Assembly (NCBI GenBank): GCA_016713025.1
Contig: JADJPZ010000004.1
Location: 1,612,001 to 1,676,000, forward strand
DNA from: Saprospiraceae bacterium
Lineage (GTDB): Bacteria > Bacteroidota > Bacteroidia > Chitinophagales > Saprospiraceae
Length of the DNA stretch: 64,000 nucleotides
Direction: 5' to 3'
Shown here: in pieces, positions 55,435 through 64,000 of the stretch
How positions within the stretch are numbered: the stretch's first letter is position 1
How the letters are laid out: every line of letters begins with the position of its first letter
Program-made: the position numbers and the translations under genes
The notes under the pieces: generated by a model
What the model was told of the DNA's origin: nothing
The model's database searches: none
What the model saw: the letters and a program-made list of their open reading frames with translations, nothing else

Positions 55435-55742
55435 AGGGTCATTTTTATTATTGGATATTGTTTGATACCCAAACAATCAGATCAAGATATATCATTTGAA
55501 AGCAAAAAGTGTTGCCAATAGTATAATATAAGAGATTTTTAACTAAATTGTTTATTTCAAAATTTTAAAGAGATGAGTGTACCATAGTTTGCCGGAGATG
55601 TATAATACATGTTCAGATTATCCTTTAGTTTAATTTTCCTTTGTACTGCAAATGTATTTTCTTCAAAAAAAAAATTTGAATATTGCTAAGAATACATACT
55701 TTTGTCACTATATGCTTTTATTATAAAAATAAAATTCCAATC

Positions 55743-57242
55743 ATGAAACAATCCATATTTTCAAAGTTAATCCTAAGTGCGGTCTTTTTAATACCATTTT
55801 ACGTGTTCAGCCAAGAGAGGGTGATGAGCTACAATATGGAGGTCACTACACAGAATCAGGTTACCATCAAGGGAAATTTGATACAATATACAGCAACTAC
55901 CGGTACTCAGCCGGTTTGGGGTGAAGATGGCAAAGAAATAGCGTATTGCCATTATACATATTACAAACGTAATGGGGTGAAATCATATGATGAACGACCA
56001 TTGCTGATCTCTTTCAATGGTGGACCTGGATCAGCTTCAGTATGGATGCATCTGGCTTACACTGGTCCGAGAATTCTTAAAATAGATGACGAAGGATATC
56101 CTGTACAACCTTATGGATTTAAGGAAAACCCACATTCTTTGTTAGATGTCTGCGACATTGTTTATGTAAACCCTGTAAATACCGGCTACTCCAGGACAAT
56201 CCCCCTCACAGGCAAAGATGTGGACAAAAGCAAATTTTTCGGAATTAATGCTGATATAAAATATCTTGCGGACTGGATCACAACCTTTATAAGCAGAAAC
56301 AACAGATGGCCATCACCAAAATATCTCATAGGCGAAAGTTATGGCGGTACAAGAGTTGCGGGACTTGCTCTTGAATTGCAAAACAGACAATGGATGTATC
56401 TCAATGGTGTCATTATGGTCTCTCCTGCAGACTACAAAGTATTGAGAGTGGACAATCCTGTGAGTGATGCCCTAAATATACCTTATTTTGCTGCAACTGC
56501 ATGGCACCATAAGATGCTGCCATCTGAGCTTCAAGCCAAAGATCTTGATGATTTTCTACCTGAAGTAGAAAAATTTGCAATTGATGAGTTAGTACCTGTT
56601 TTGGTGAGAGGTGGATTTGTAGATCAACAAAAAATAGCAGAAATGGCTAAAAAAATGGCTAGATATACTGGTCTTTCGGAATCGGACTATCTTGAAAACA
56701 ACCTGACAGTGTCAACTTCATATTTCTGGAAACATCTCCTAAAAGATAATCAAGGTTTTAATGTGGGCCGACTCGACTCCAGGTATCTTGGTATAGACAG
56801 AAAACTCAGTGGTGATGCTCCCGACTACAGCGCAGAATTGACATCATGGCTTCACTCATTTACTCCCGCCATCAACCACTATTTCAGGACGGAACTCAAT
56901 CTTAAAACCGATGTCAAATACATGATGTTTGGAGATGTTCACCCCTGGAATAATGAAAATGATAATACGCGTGACAATCTAAGGCAGGCAATGGCTCAGA
57001 ATCCTTATCTCAAAGTGATGTTTCAATCTGGATATTATGATGGAGCTACTACATATTTTAATGCTAAATATACTATGTGGCAACTTGATCCAAGCGGCAA
57101 GCTTAAAGAAAGATTATCATTCAAGGGGTACCGCAGCGGTCACATGATGTATCTGAGAAAAGAAGATCTTGCAAAATCAACAGATGATATAAGGGAATTT
57201 ATCAAAAATAGCATTTCCAATGGCAAGTCAGCTAAATACTGA
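55743..57242 (+). CDS. Secreted S10 family serine carboxypeptidase
   Basis: From ATG 55743 the protein is 499 aa with a signal peptide (KLILSAVFLIPFYVFSQ). It has the S10 triad and oxyanion features: LISFNGGPGSASVWMH, LIGESYGGTRVAGLA (Ser near residue 200), SGYYDGATTYFNA (Asp region) and KGYRSGHMMYLRKED (His). It removes C-terminal residues from peptides, probably in the periplasm. An upstream in-frame ATT/TTG start would precede the signal and is unlikely. Confidence 0.9.
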   Translation: MKQSIFSKLILSAVFLIPFYVFSQERVMSYNMEVTTQNQVTIKGNLIQYTATTGTQPVWGEDGKEIAYCHYTYYKRNGVKSYDERPLLISFNGGPGSASVWMHLAYTGPRILKIDDEGYPVQPYGFKENPHSLLDVCDIVYVNPVNTGYSRTIPLTGKDVDKSKFFGINADIKYLADWITTFISRNNRWPSPKYLIGESYGGTRVAGLALELQNRQWMYLNGVIMVSPADYKVLRVDNPVSDALNIPYFAATAWHHKMLPSELQAKDLDDFLPEVEKFAIDELVPVLVRGGFVDQQKIAEMAKKMARYTGLSESDYLENNLTVSTSYFWKHLLKDNQGFNVGRLDSRYLGIDRKLSGDAPDYSAELTSWLHSFTPAINHYFRTELNLKTDVKYMMFGDVHPWNNENDNTRDNLRQAMAQNPYLKVMFQSGYYDGATTYFNAKYTMWQLDPSGKLKERLSFKGYRSGHMMYLRKEDLAKSTDDIREFIKNSISNGKSAKY

Positions 57243-57954
57243 AATCCCTGTATGACGGAAATATCCTTACACATGTGACCAAAAGAAGAATAACGGTGAA
57301 TAAAAAAACCTGTTCATCTTGAAGAGCATTTTTTTATTTCCAAGATAAATGAATGTATCCCAAAATTACACTTTATCTATTGGGTATTGTATCTAAGGCC
57401 AAGGAAATGATCAAAATATACAGATGAGAATTTATTTTTCTAAAGGCGATGGTACTCATGTCTTTAAAATAAAAATATTTCTCTCGTCATAATAAAGACG
57501 ATAAATGTTAATGATGATAAATTTCCTGATTTTAAATCACTTTAAAGACAAGTTTCGTGTTACCGCTTTGGGTATACATAAACTTCGTCCTTACGAAAAA
57601 ATGAATGCAATAGTAGATGAGTTTTTATTCTTCGGAAACCAATAAATTTAGAGTATAAAAAGGTGAAATATTGAATTGTTGAAGGCATCCTGATTTAACA
57701 CTTATCAAACATCCTGTGGTGAGATAATAAATTAAATTATACACCGCATATCCACGACGAAAAATCAAAGGATAATCATAATCTCACCCTTTGCTGTAAA
57801 AGTAAACAAACCCAAATTTGGGTAAAATCAATATCCAAAGTTGTAAAATTACTTTATCTTATATACTCATACTCACCCAATGACCGAATATATCCATTTA
57901 CTGTCCTTTACGTATCTCTTTTAAAGCTTACCTTTGCGGTGTAAATAGTAAGAT
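57243..57954. other. Gene-free interval with dispersed repeat and palindrome
   Basis: No ORF of note. It contains family C repeat copy 2 (57480-57558, minus strand) and the perfect palindrome ACCCAAATTTGGGT at 57810-57823. A perfect -7 box TACCTTTG near 57930 precedes the glxA remnant. Confidence 0.4.
57480..57558 (-). repeat. Dispersed repeat, family C copy 2
   Basis: Read leftward, it shares TTAAAGTGATT, TCAGGA and AACATTTATCGT with 44268-44345 in the same order. The match is partial. Confidence 0.4.
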
Positions 57955-58210
57955 ATGTCTACAAAATATGTCTTTTTACTTTTGGCACATCCATATCCTC
58001 GATTTGGCGGGACCAGATCATGCATTGCATGAAGCGATAAACTTTGGGACCGAATTTGTCATCGAATATTGTACAGTGGGTCAGCAAGTGACTACCACGA
58101 GTGGTCTTCCTTTAGGTCAAATGACTCATTATTCAAAAGTAAGTCTAGACAAAGGAGATTATCTGATGATTCCGGGTTCAGACTATGATTTTTTTTTGCA
58201 AAATCGATCT
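57955..58210 (+). pseudogene. glxA-like (DJ-1/PfpI + AraC regulator) N-terminal remnant
   Basis: ATG 57955 gives MSTKYVFLLL, then the frame shifts near 57985 and continues as HIHILDLAGPDHALHEAINFGTEFV... up to YLMIPGSDYDFFL. This matches only the first ~80 residues of GlxA-type transcription regulators, which are usually about 320 aa. The C-terminal DNA-binding domain is missing and the sequence then runs into a transposase remnant on the opposite strand. The promoter box TACCTTTG is still present. Confidence 0.6.
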
Positions 58211-58434
58211 AATTCCGATTGATAAGAATTTTTAAGAAGCATAAGAAGCACCACTAACTTCTTGACAGTGAAGAACTTAACCCTACTGAAGGCTTTTTTA
58301 ATACCGTCCTTAGAACGGAATTCAAATTGCTCGTCGTCGAACTCATGGGCTATATGTTTTAAAAATGTTAACCGATAATCAAAAATTTGTTGTACTTTTG
58401 GTAGGAAATACTCCTTTATATATTGCAAATACAA
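58183..58434 (-). pseudogene. Transposase N-terminal remnant (IS4-like)
   Basis: An 83-aa open frame reads leftward and includes FTVKKLVVLLMLLKNSYQSE and LDRFCKK, a pattern seen near the N terminus of IS4-type DDE transposases. The protein is cut off by the glxA remnant before any catalytic residue. It suggests an old insertion followed by deletion. Confidence 0.45.
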
Positions 58435-58567
58435 ATGTATTATCCTTTATATCATAATATTTTAGCACATTTTTTTTCTTATCTAAACAACATTGTCTTT
58501 AAAATACATATAAATTACTACTCCATAAAACCTACTAATCTCCGGCATAACTTTATTTTTTTTACCC

Positions 58568-60238
58568 TTACAACAAACTCTTAAACCTCGGCCTCCTCGG
58601 TGTCACATTGCCCAATCTCTCTATCTTGGCTGCTTCATAATCACTAAAGTTGCCCTCAAAAAATACCACTTGCGAATCATCTTCAAATGCCAGGATATGG
58701 GTCGCCAATCTGTCTATGAACCATCTGTCGTGAGATATGACCAATACACAACCCGCAAAACTTTCAATGGCTTCTTCGAGCGCACGCAAGGTATTGACAT
58801 CGATATCGTTGGTGGGTTCATCCAGAAGCAATACGTTACCACCTTCTTTGAGCGTCATAGCCAGATGCACCCTGTTGCGCTCACCGCCTGACAACACACC
58901 TACTTTTTTCTGCTGATCTGATCCTGAGATATTAAATTTACTCAAATAGGCCCTGACATTTACCTGTGTTTTGCCTACCATGATCAGTTCCTGTCCTTTT
59001 CCTACCGCTTCCATGACTGTCAGATCCGGCTTGAGATCGGCATGTGATTGATCCACATAACTTAGTTGCACGGTATCACCGATGGTAATAGTTCCACTAT
59101 CCGGTTTTTCTACACCCATGATCATCCTGAAAAGTGTGGACTTACCTACTCCGTTGGGACCAATGATGCCTACGATGGCATTTTTAGGTATAGAACAATT
59201 GAAATTATCTATTAGAACCCTTTTCCCGTATGCTTTGGATACACCAGTGATATCGATCACTTTGTCCCCAAGGCGGTCGCCCGGTGGTATAAAGAGTTCG
59301 AGTTTAGCTTCTTTTTCTTTGGCTTCTTCATTCTGTAGTTTATCGTACGCATTCAGACGGGCTTTTCCTTTGGCCTGCCGCCCTTTAGCACCCATTCTTA
59401 CCCAATCCAATTCGCGTTCCAAAGTCCTGCGTCTTTTTGATTCTGTCTTTTCTTCCTGAGCTAATCTCTTAGCTTTCTGATCCAGCCATGATGAATAATT
59501 GCCTTCCCAAGGTATGCCTTCACCCCTATCCAACTCCAGAATCCATCCTGCCACATTATCCAAAAAATATCTGTCGTGGGTAACAGCGATCACTGTACCC
59601 GGAAAGTTTTTGAGATACTGCTCGAGCCAGTGTACTGACTCAGCATCGAGGTGGTTGGTAGGTTCATCCAGTAACAAGATATCAGGTTGACTAAGCAACA
59701 GCCGGCACAAAGCCACCCTGCGTTTTTCACCGCCGGAACAGACACTGATTTTAACATCTCCTTCGGGACAGCGAAGTGATTCCATGGCTGTCTCCAGTTT
59801 ATGATCTATATTCCATGCGTCGTAATGATCCATTTTTTCCATGAGTTCACCCTGAACTTCAATAGCTTTCATCATTTCGTCATCATCCAGTGGCTCACAA
59901 AGTTTATTGTTGACATCTTCGTACGCCTTAATTGTATCCATAATGTGCTGTACACCTTCTCCTACCACTTCCCGTACCGTTTTGCTATCATCAAGCTGAG
60001 GTTCCTGCTCCAGATAACCAATTTTATAATCCTTGTCAAAAGTTACTTTACCTTGAATATTGGTATCCAGTCCGGCTATGATTTTGAGCAAACTGGATTT
60101 ACCGGAACCATTGAGACCCAAGACCCCTATTTTTGCTCCATAATAAAAGGAAAGCCAGATATTTTTTAATACTGTCTTTTGTGGTGGAAAGGTCTTCGTA
60201 ACACCTTCCATAGAAAAAATCACCTTATTGTCTGCCAT
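58568..60238 (-). CDS. ettA: Energy-dependent translational throttle protein EttA
   Basis: The 556-aa ABC-F protein has two ATPase domains: Walker A GLNGSGKSSLLK and GPNGVGKSTLFR, signatures CSGGEKRRVALCRLL and LSGGERNRVHLAMTL, and Walker B DILLLDEPTNHLDAESV and NVLLLDEPTNDIDVNTL. The linker has the EttA-style segment RTLERELDWVRMGAKGRQAKGKARL. EttA binds the ribosomal E site and gates the first peptide bond according to ATP level. Confidence 0.95.
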   Translation of the reverse strand: MADNKVIFSMEGVTKTFPPQKTVLKNIWLSFYYGAKIGVLGLNGSGKSSLLKIIAGLDTNIQGKVTFDKDYKIGYLEQEPQLDDSKTVREVVGEGVQHIMDTIKAYEDVNNKLCEPLDDDEMMKAIEVQGELMEKMDHYDAWNIDHKLETAMESLRCPEGDVKISVCSGGEKRRVALCRLLLSQPDILLLDEPTNHLDAESVHWLEQYLKNFPGTVIAVTHDRYFLDNVAGWILELDRGEGIPWEGNYSSWLDQKAKRLAQEEKTESKRRRTLERELDWVRMGAKGRQAKGKARLNAYDKLQNEEAKEKEAKLELFIPPGDRLGDKVIDITGVSKAYGKRVLIDNFNCSIPKNAIVGIIGPNGVGKSTLFRMIMGVEKPDSGTITIGDTVQLSYVDQSHADLKPDLTVMEAVGKGQELIMVGKTQVNVRAYLSKFNISGSDQQKKVGVLSGGERNRVHLAMTLKEGGNVLLLDEPTNDIDVNTLRALEEAIESFAGCVLVISHDRWFIDRLATHILAFEDDSQVVFFEGNFSDYEAAKIERLGNVTPRRPRFKSLL

Positions 60239-60346
60239 AATTTTACTTCATTTTAAAAAGCAGGCAAAGGTAAGGTTTATTGTAAATAATTTGAATCAAA
60301 ATACAAAATATCTCCTTACCTTCGCTATCATTTTGACACACACAAA

Positions 60347-61339
60347 TTGGAAAATAACGATCTTCGCAAAGATATCAATCCCAATGGCCTGATTTTGTTA
60401 TGGGCATTTGCCGAATCGGGAATCGGAGGCATTTTACATGCACTCAAATTGCCTTTTACAGGTATTTTTGTAGGTGGTATTGCCATTATCTGCATAGCAT
60501 TGTTGTCATATTTCACCAATAACAGACTGACCATATTAAAAGCATTGGGTGTGGTGGTGTTGGTAAAGTTTACTGTCAGTCCGCACTCTCCTTGGCAGGC
60601 ATATGTGGCGGTGGTATTTCAGGCATATCTCGGGTATTTTCTATTTAAAACCAACAACCACTTTAAGATAAAATGTTTTTTGCTGAGTGTCATCTGTATG
60701 CTTGAGTCAGCTGTACAACGTATACTGATTATGATGCTGATATATGGGACAAATTTTATGAAAGCCATTGACAAAGCGGCCCTTGCTTTGGCACAATCTC
60801 TGGGATTGAGCGATCTTCCTTCATTGGTAATCAGTGTATTTGGATTGTATATTGTTGTCCATATAGCTGTTGGCATTGCCATAGGATGGTGGCTGCCGTC
60901 TATTCCTGATCGATTGTGGCTACCGGAACTAAAAGTTCCTGACAGTCCGAATCTATCACCGCATGTGGTCAGAAAAAAAGGATTATTAGCCATTTTGTCG
61001 GGATATATTATACTGGCGGTTATACTTTTTATCATCAAGTTGCTGGTGCCGGAAATGCCGGCTTCATCTATATTCTTCATTTTTGTCAGATCATTGTTTG
61101 TGAGTTTTGGACTTATTTTTATTGTCGGTCCGATCATCAAATCTTTCATTTTGAAATATTCCACTGACAAAACACTTAAGAATCAGGCACTATTTAAAGA
61201 GATTGTCAATGATATTCCGGATTTTACCTCCAAAGCCATCTCACTCGTCAATTTTGTAAATAGGGAATACAGCGGATTTCAAAAATTTAAGATATATATT
61301 TTGGGCTTGCTGCAATTGTCCCTAAGGTATAAAAAATGA
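60347..61339 (+). CDS. Integral membrane protein paired with a THEP1-type NTPase
   Basis: The 330-aa protein has about seven to eight helices and conserved-looking VSPHSPWQAYVAVVFQAYLGY and YIVVHIAVGIAIGWWLP segments. The family is not named. The start is TTG at 60347. Its stop overlaps the NTPase start by 4 bp, so the two work in one pathway (inference). A role in transport with the NTPase as partner is possible but not shown. Confidence 0.65.
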   Translation: MENNDLRKDINPNGLILLWAFAESGIGGILHALKLPFTGIFVGGIAIICIALLSYFTNNRLTILKALGVVVLVKFTVSPHSPWQAYVAVVFQAYLGYFLFKTNNHFKIKCFLLSVICMLESAVQRILIMMLIYGTNFMKAIDKAALALAQSLGLSDLPSLVISVFGLYIVVHIAVGIAIGWWLPSIPDRLWLPELKVPDSPNLSPHVVRKKGLLAILSGYIILAVILFIIKLLVPEMPASSIFFIFVRSLFVSFGLIFIVGPIIKSFILKYSTDKTLKNQALFKEIVNDIPDFTSKAISLVNFVNREYSGFQKFKIYILGLLQLSLRYKK

Positions 61340-61908
61340 ATCATGCTGATCAAATGACCACATCCAACATTATTATATTCACAGGCCCGGTAAAAAGTGG
61401 TAAAACAACTTTTTTAGTGAACCAACTGAAAAATCGAAATGATTGCGGTGGTTTTTTGACACCTGACATCAATGGAAGAAGGCATTTTTTCAGATTGGAC
61501 ACCAAAGAATGTTTGCCTTTCGAACTTGAAAAGCCATCTGATGGAAAACAAATTGTTGAAGTGGGACCTTATCAATTTGACAAGAATATTTTTGACCTGG
61601 GCAATCACCTGATTTCAAATTTCTACAATAACAAGCATAACTTTTTCGTCATAGATGAAGTGGGCAAACTGGAATTAAAAGGGGAAGGATTTGATCCGGT
61701 TCTTATGAAAATATTTCCATTAACCAATCAAGATCAAAATATAACTTTCATACTTGTCGTAAGGGATTATCTCGTAAGAGATGTAATAAAAAGATATAAA
61801 ATTCAGGCAACCATCATTGAAATAGAAATATCTGAAGCCCTGGCTTCAAGAATTAATTTACAAGGTCAGGGACACACTCAGACGGCGGCACCCGACCATA
61901 ATCAATAG
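61336..61908 (+). CDS. THEP1-like nucleoside-triphosphatase
   Basis: The 190-aa P-loop protein has Walker A FTGPVKSGKTTFL (about residues 15-27) and Walker B NFFVIDEVGKLELKGEGF, the NTPase_1/THEP1 signature. A conserved CGGFLTPDI follows the P-loop. THEP1 proteins hydrolyse NTPs slowly and their physiological partners are largely unknown. The ATGA overlap with the upstream membrane protein gene implies coupling. Confidence 0.8.
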   Translation: MNHADQMTTSNIIIFTGPVKSGKTTFLVNQLKNRNDCGGFLTPDINGRRHFFRLDTKECLPFELEKPSDGKQIVEVGPYQFDKNIFDLGNHLISNFYNNKHNFFVIDEVGKLELKGEGFDPVLMKIFPLTNQDQNITFILVVRDYLVRDVIKRYKIQATIIEIEISEALASRINLQGQGHTQTAAPDHNQ

Positions 61909-61989
61909 AAAATGTGCTGCTGAACAACATAAATATCAATAACATACAAAATAATATATTAATTTTTTAATTAATACAAACCGTATTCC

Positions 61990-61997
61990 TACCTTTG
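61990..61997 (+). promoter_or_regulatory. Promoter -7 box of the CHAP hydrolase gene
   Basis: TACCTTTG matches TAnnTTTG perfectly, 22 bp before the start codon at 62020. Confidence 0.5.
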
Positions 61998-62019
61998 CTC
62001 AAAAATTTATACATTTCTG

Positions 62020-62571
62020 ATGAAGTTATATATTTTTTGTATTTCAATATTTTTATTTTCAAGTTTTGATGTATCAAATTCTATTGGAAATAAAATAGAT
62101 GCTTTTAATGGTGTGGCTGTTTATTTCAATGGTCCGGACTTCACTCATGTGTCCGGACGGAATGTGACCCCTGATGGATATAACCTTGGATTAAAGTTCC
62201 AGTGTGTCGAATTTGCAAAAAGATATTATTACCAGGTTTTTGACCATAAAATGCCAAATGCTTTTGGTCATGCCAAAGATTTTTTTGACAAATCGCTTCC
62301 TGACAAAGCTTTCAACAAAAAAAGGGGATTGATGCAATACAGAAATGTCCGCGAATACAAACCTCAGGTCCATGACCTCCTGGTATATGATGGTTATCCC
62401 GGAAATAATTTTGGCCATGTAGCCATTATTTCTAAAGTAAGTGAAAATGAAATCGAATTGATTCAGCAAAATATGGGGTACAAAACCAGGCTTAAAATTC
62501 CGCTTGTCAATTTCTATCAGTATTGGACCATAGCAGACTACAACATACTCGGATGGTTGAGAAAAGAATAA
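62020..62571 (+). CDS. Secreted CHAP-domain amidase
   Basis: The 183-aa protein has a signal peptide (LYIFCISIFLFSSFDVSN) and a CHAP domain with catalytic Cys in KFQCVEFAKRYYYQ (about residue 66) and His in NNFGHVAIIS (about residue 130). CHAP amidases cut peptidoglycan peptides or glutathionylspermidine; export favours a cell-wall role. It is convergent with the mpl gene, which acts on murein peptides. Confidence 0.82.
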   Translation: MKLYIFCISIFLFSSFDVSNSIGNKIDAFNGVAVYFNGPDFTHVSGRNVTPDGYNLGLKFQCVEFAKRYYYQVFDHKMPNAFGHAKDFFDKSLPDKAFNKKRGLMQYRNVREYKPQVHDLLVYDGYPGNNFGHVAIISKVSENEIELIQQNMGYKTRLKIPLVNFYQYWTIADYNILGWLRKE

Positions 62572-62576
62572 TCCAG

Positions 62577-63895
62577 TCAACTGAAATCCATATCCATCTT
62601 ATTAAAATTGCCGGAGGTCATCAATAAAATATTGTGGTACTCAAACTCTTTATCTGTAATACGGTTTTTTAGTTTTTTTTCATCAGTAAATACTTCCAGG
62701 TGTGAATGACCAAATGATGTCATCAAAAATGACTCATCCAATGGTGGCATGTTTTTCATTTTCAGCGTATGTTCATTGAAAAACACAATGGCTTTGTCAG
62801 CACTTTTCAGGGAATCGGCATATTTTGGAATAAAATCTTTATTCAGACTCGAAAATGTATGCAATTCCAGTACCGCAAGTAGTTTCTTAGTGCCAAACCA
62901 CTCTTTAAATGCATCTGTGGTAGCTTTGACTTTACTGGGAGCATGGGCAAAATCAAGATATACTACCCTTTTATCATTTCCTGTGACTTTTTGCAGCCTT
63001 TTACTCGCTCCTTTAAAATCCATGATGGCAGTCATAAATTCGCTGCCATGTATACCTAGACTCCGACATACCAACATTGCTGCTTGCATATTGCGCAAGT
63101 TATGCTCACCAATCGTAGATATCGAATAGGTTTTATCTTCAAATACAACTTCCGATTGATTTTCAAACTGTTATAGGGCAAGGCTTCAGGATGTTTTGAT
63201 TGTTCCACTATGTCACAGAGCACCGCATCAGGTTCAAAATAAAAAAGTTGGCTGTTGTGTTCCATTGATTTGATAAAAATCAGAAACTGTTCTTTATAAT
63301 TATCAAAAGTAGGAAATACATTCATATGATCCCAAGCAATACCGGTAATCACAGCAATATGGGGTTTGTAATGATGGATCTTGGGTACTCTGTCAATAGG
63401 ACTGCTCAAATATTCATCTCCTTCGATGATGATGATCGGTGCATCTGTGAGTTTGACCATCCGCTCAAAGCCCTCCAATTGAGCGCCGACAAGATAATCA
63501 AAATCAAGCCTATGCTTTTGGAGCACGTGCAATATCATAGCTGTGGTAGTAGTTTTACCATGACTTCCGGCTACTACTACCCTTTTTTTGTCAAAAGCAT
63601 GCCGGTATATGAACTCAGGGTAAGAATACACTGGAATGCCATAAGATTGAGCTGCGATCAGTTCCGGATTATCAGCTTTTGCGTGCATGCCTAGGATAAC
63701 AAAGTCAATTTCTTGTGAAATTTTTTCAGGATTCCAGCCAAAATTTTGGGGAAGAATCCCGGCGTTTCTGAGGCGGGTCAATGATGGTTCATATATTTCA
63801 TCATCTGACCCTGATATATCATGTCCTGTGGCTTTCAGTTCAAGTGCTATATTATGCATCGCTGCACCTCCTATAGCTATAAGATGTATTCTCAC
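62577..63895 (-). CDS. mpl: UDP-N-acetylmuramate:murein peptide ligase (Mpl); frameshifted
   Basis: Two frames (63895-63056 and 63098-62577) make one Mur ligase. The N-terminal part has IHLIAIGGAAMHNIA, VVVAGSHGKTTTTAMILHVL (P-loop), ILIEGDEYLSS-like IIIEGDEYLSSPID and ITGIAWDHMNVFPTFDNY. The C-terminal part has LRNMQAAMLVCRSLGI and VVYLDFAHAPSKVKATTDAF. One missing T in a TTT tract at about 63165 breaks the frame; restoring it gives NSFENQSEVVFEDK. Mpl recycles tripeptide onto UDP-MurNAc. The start is GTG 63895. Confidence 0.8.
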
Positions 63896-64000
63896 GGATT
63901 AATTTTGAAGATCAAAGGTAAAAAAGGCACTTAAAATGACCCAATAATTGTTAAACTTTAGATAAACATTTGACATTTGGTGATAATATTTACTTTTATA

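Noticed and set aside
1..64000. tRNA and rRNA genes
   Set aside because: No cloverleaf-like or rRNA-like sequence was recognised by eye in any intergenic stretch.

Overview
This 64 kb window reads as chromosome from a member of the Bacteroidota, most probably a Saprospiraceae/Chitinophagia-type environmental bacterium. The direct evidence is a low G+C look, many promoters with a TAnnTTTG -7 box, little Shine-Dalgarno signal, secreted proteins with C-terminal type IX secretion (T9SS) sorting domains, a Lacal_2735-type small protein, and family choices typical of the phylum (HscA-type Hsp70, Mpl-type ligase, S9 and S10 peptidases, CreD module). Placement below phylum is inference.

Layout. 1-8.1 kb: housekeeping genes (short asparaginase, a frameshifted glycosyltransferase, recR, tatC, hscA, an OmpA-family lipoprotein). 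8.3-10.1 kb: an ATPase/PD-(D/E)XK gene flanked by two 69-bp palindromic repeats, with a decayed tandem copy upstream. 10.2-13.7 kb: a leftward creD module with a winged-helix regulator and a diacylglycerol kinase. 14.2-15.8 kb: SCO1/cytochrome c lipoproteins. 16-25.4 kb: a kinase-like unknown, a frameshifted ABC-F gene, SulP, nitrilase, MFS, NadR-like kinase, Lacal_2735, BFN nuclease and pdxJ. 25.8-31 kb: S9 peptidase, PhoD phosphatase and an HDAC-family deacetylase.

31.1-39.8 kb is a complete type II-C CRISPR locus: two leftward tracrRNA candidates, an unrecognised 72-aa gene between them, cas9 (1388 aa), cas1, cas2 and an array of 46-bp repeats with 29-30-bp spacers. The anti-repeats imply that the array is transcribed leftward. 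Each repeat carries a Bacteroidota-type promoter in that direction. The right, presumed leader, end is rearranged: terminal repeats are split by a 46-bp insert and by 212-bp palindrome-rich cassettes in two full copies plus one partial copy.

40-64 kb: an SDR/DUF2867 protein, pdxH, photolyase, two small-RNA-like units, two large T9SS substrates, a lipoprotein, a DinB-like protein, an MlaE/MlaF pair, an ABC exporter, an S10 carboxypeptidase, a glxA/transposase remnant, ettA, a membrane protein/THEP1 NTPase pair, a CHAP hydrolase and a frameshifted mpl. At least four families of short dispersed repeats lie between genes. Three genes (glycosyltransferase, ABC-F, mpl) are each broken by what looks like one missing base in a homopolymer, which points to consensus error as readily as to real decay.

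The most unusual signals are the two tracrRNAs with different 3' scaffolds, the promoter-bearing repeats with the disrupted leader end, and the repeat-flanked ATPase/nuclease unit.
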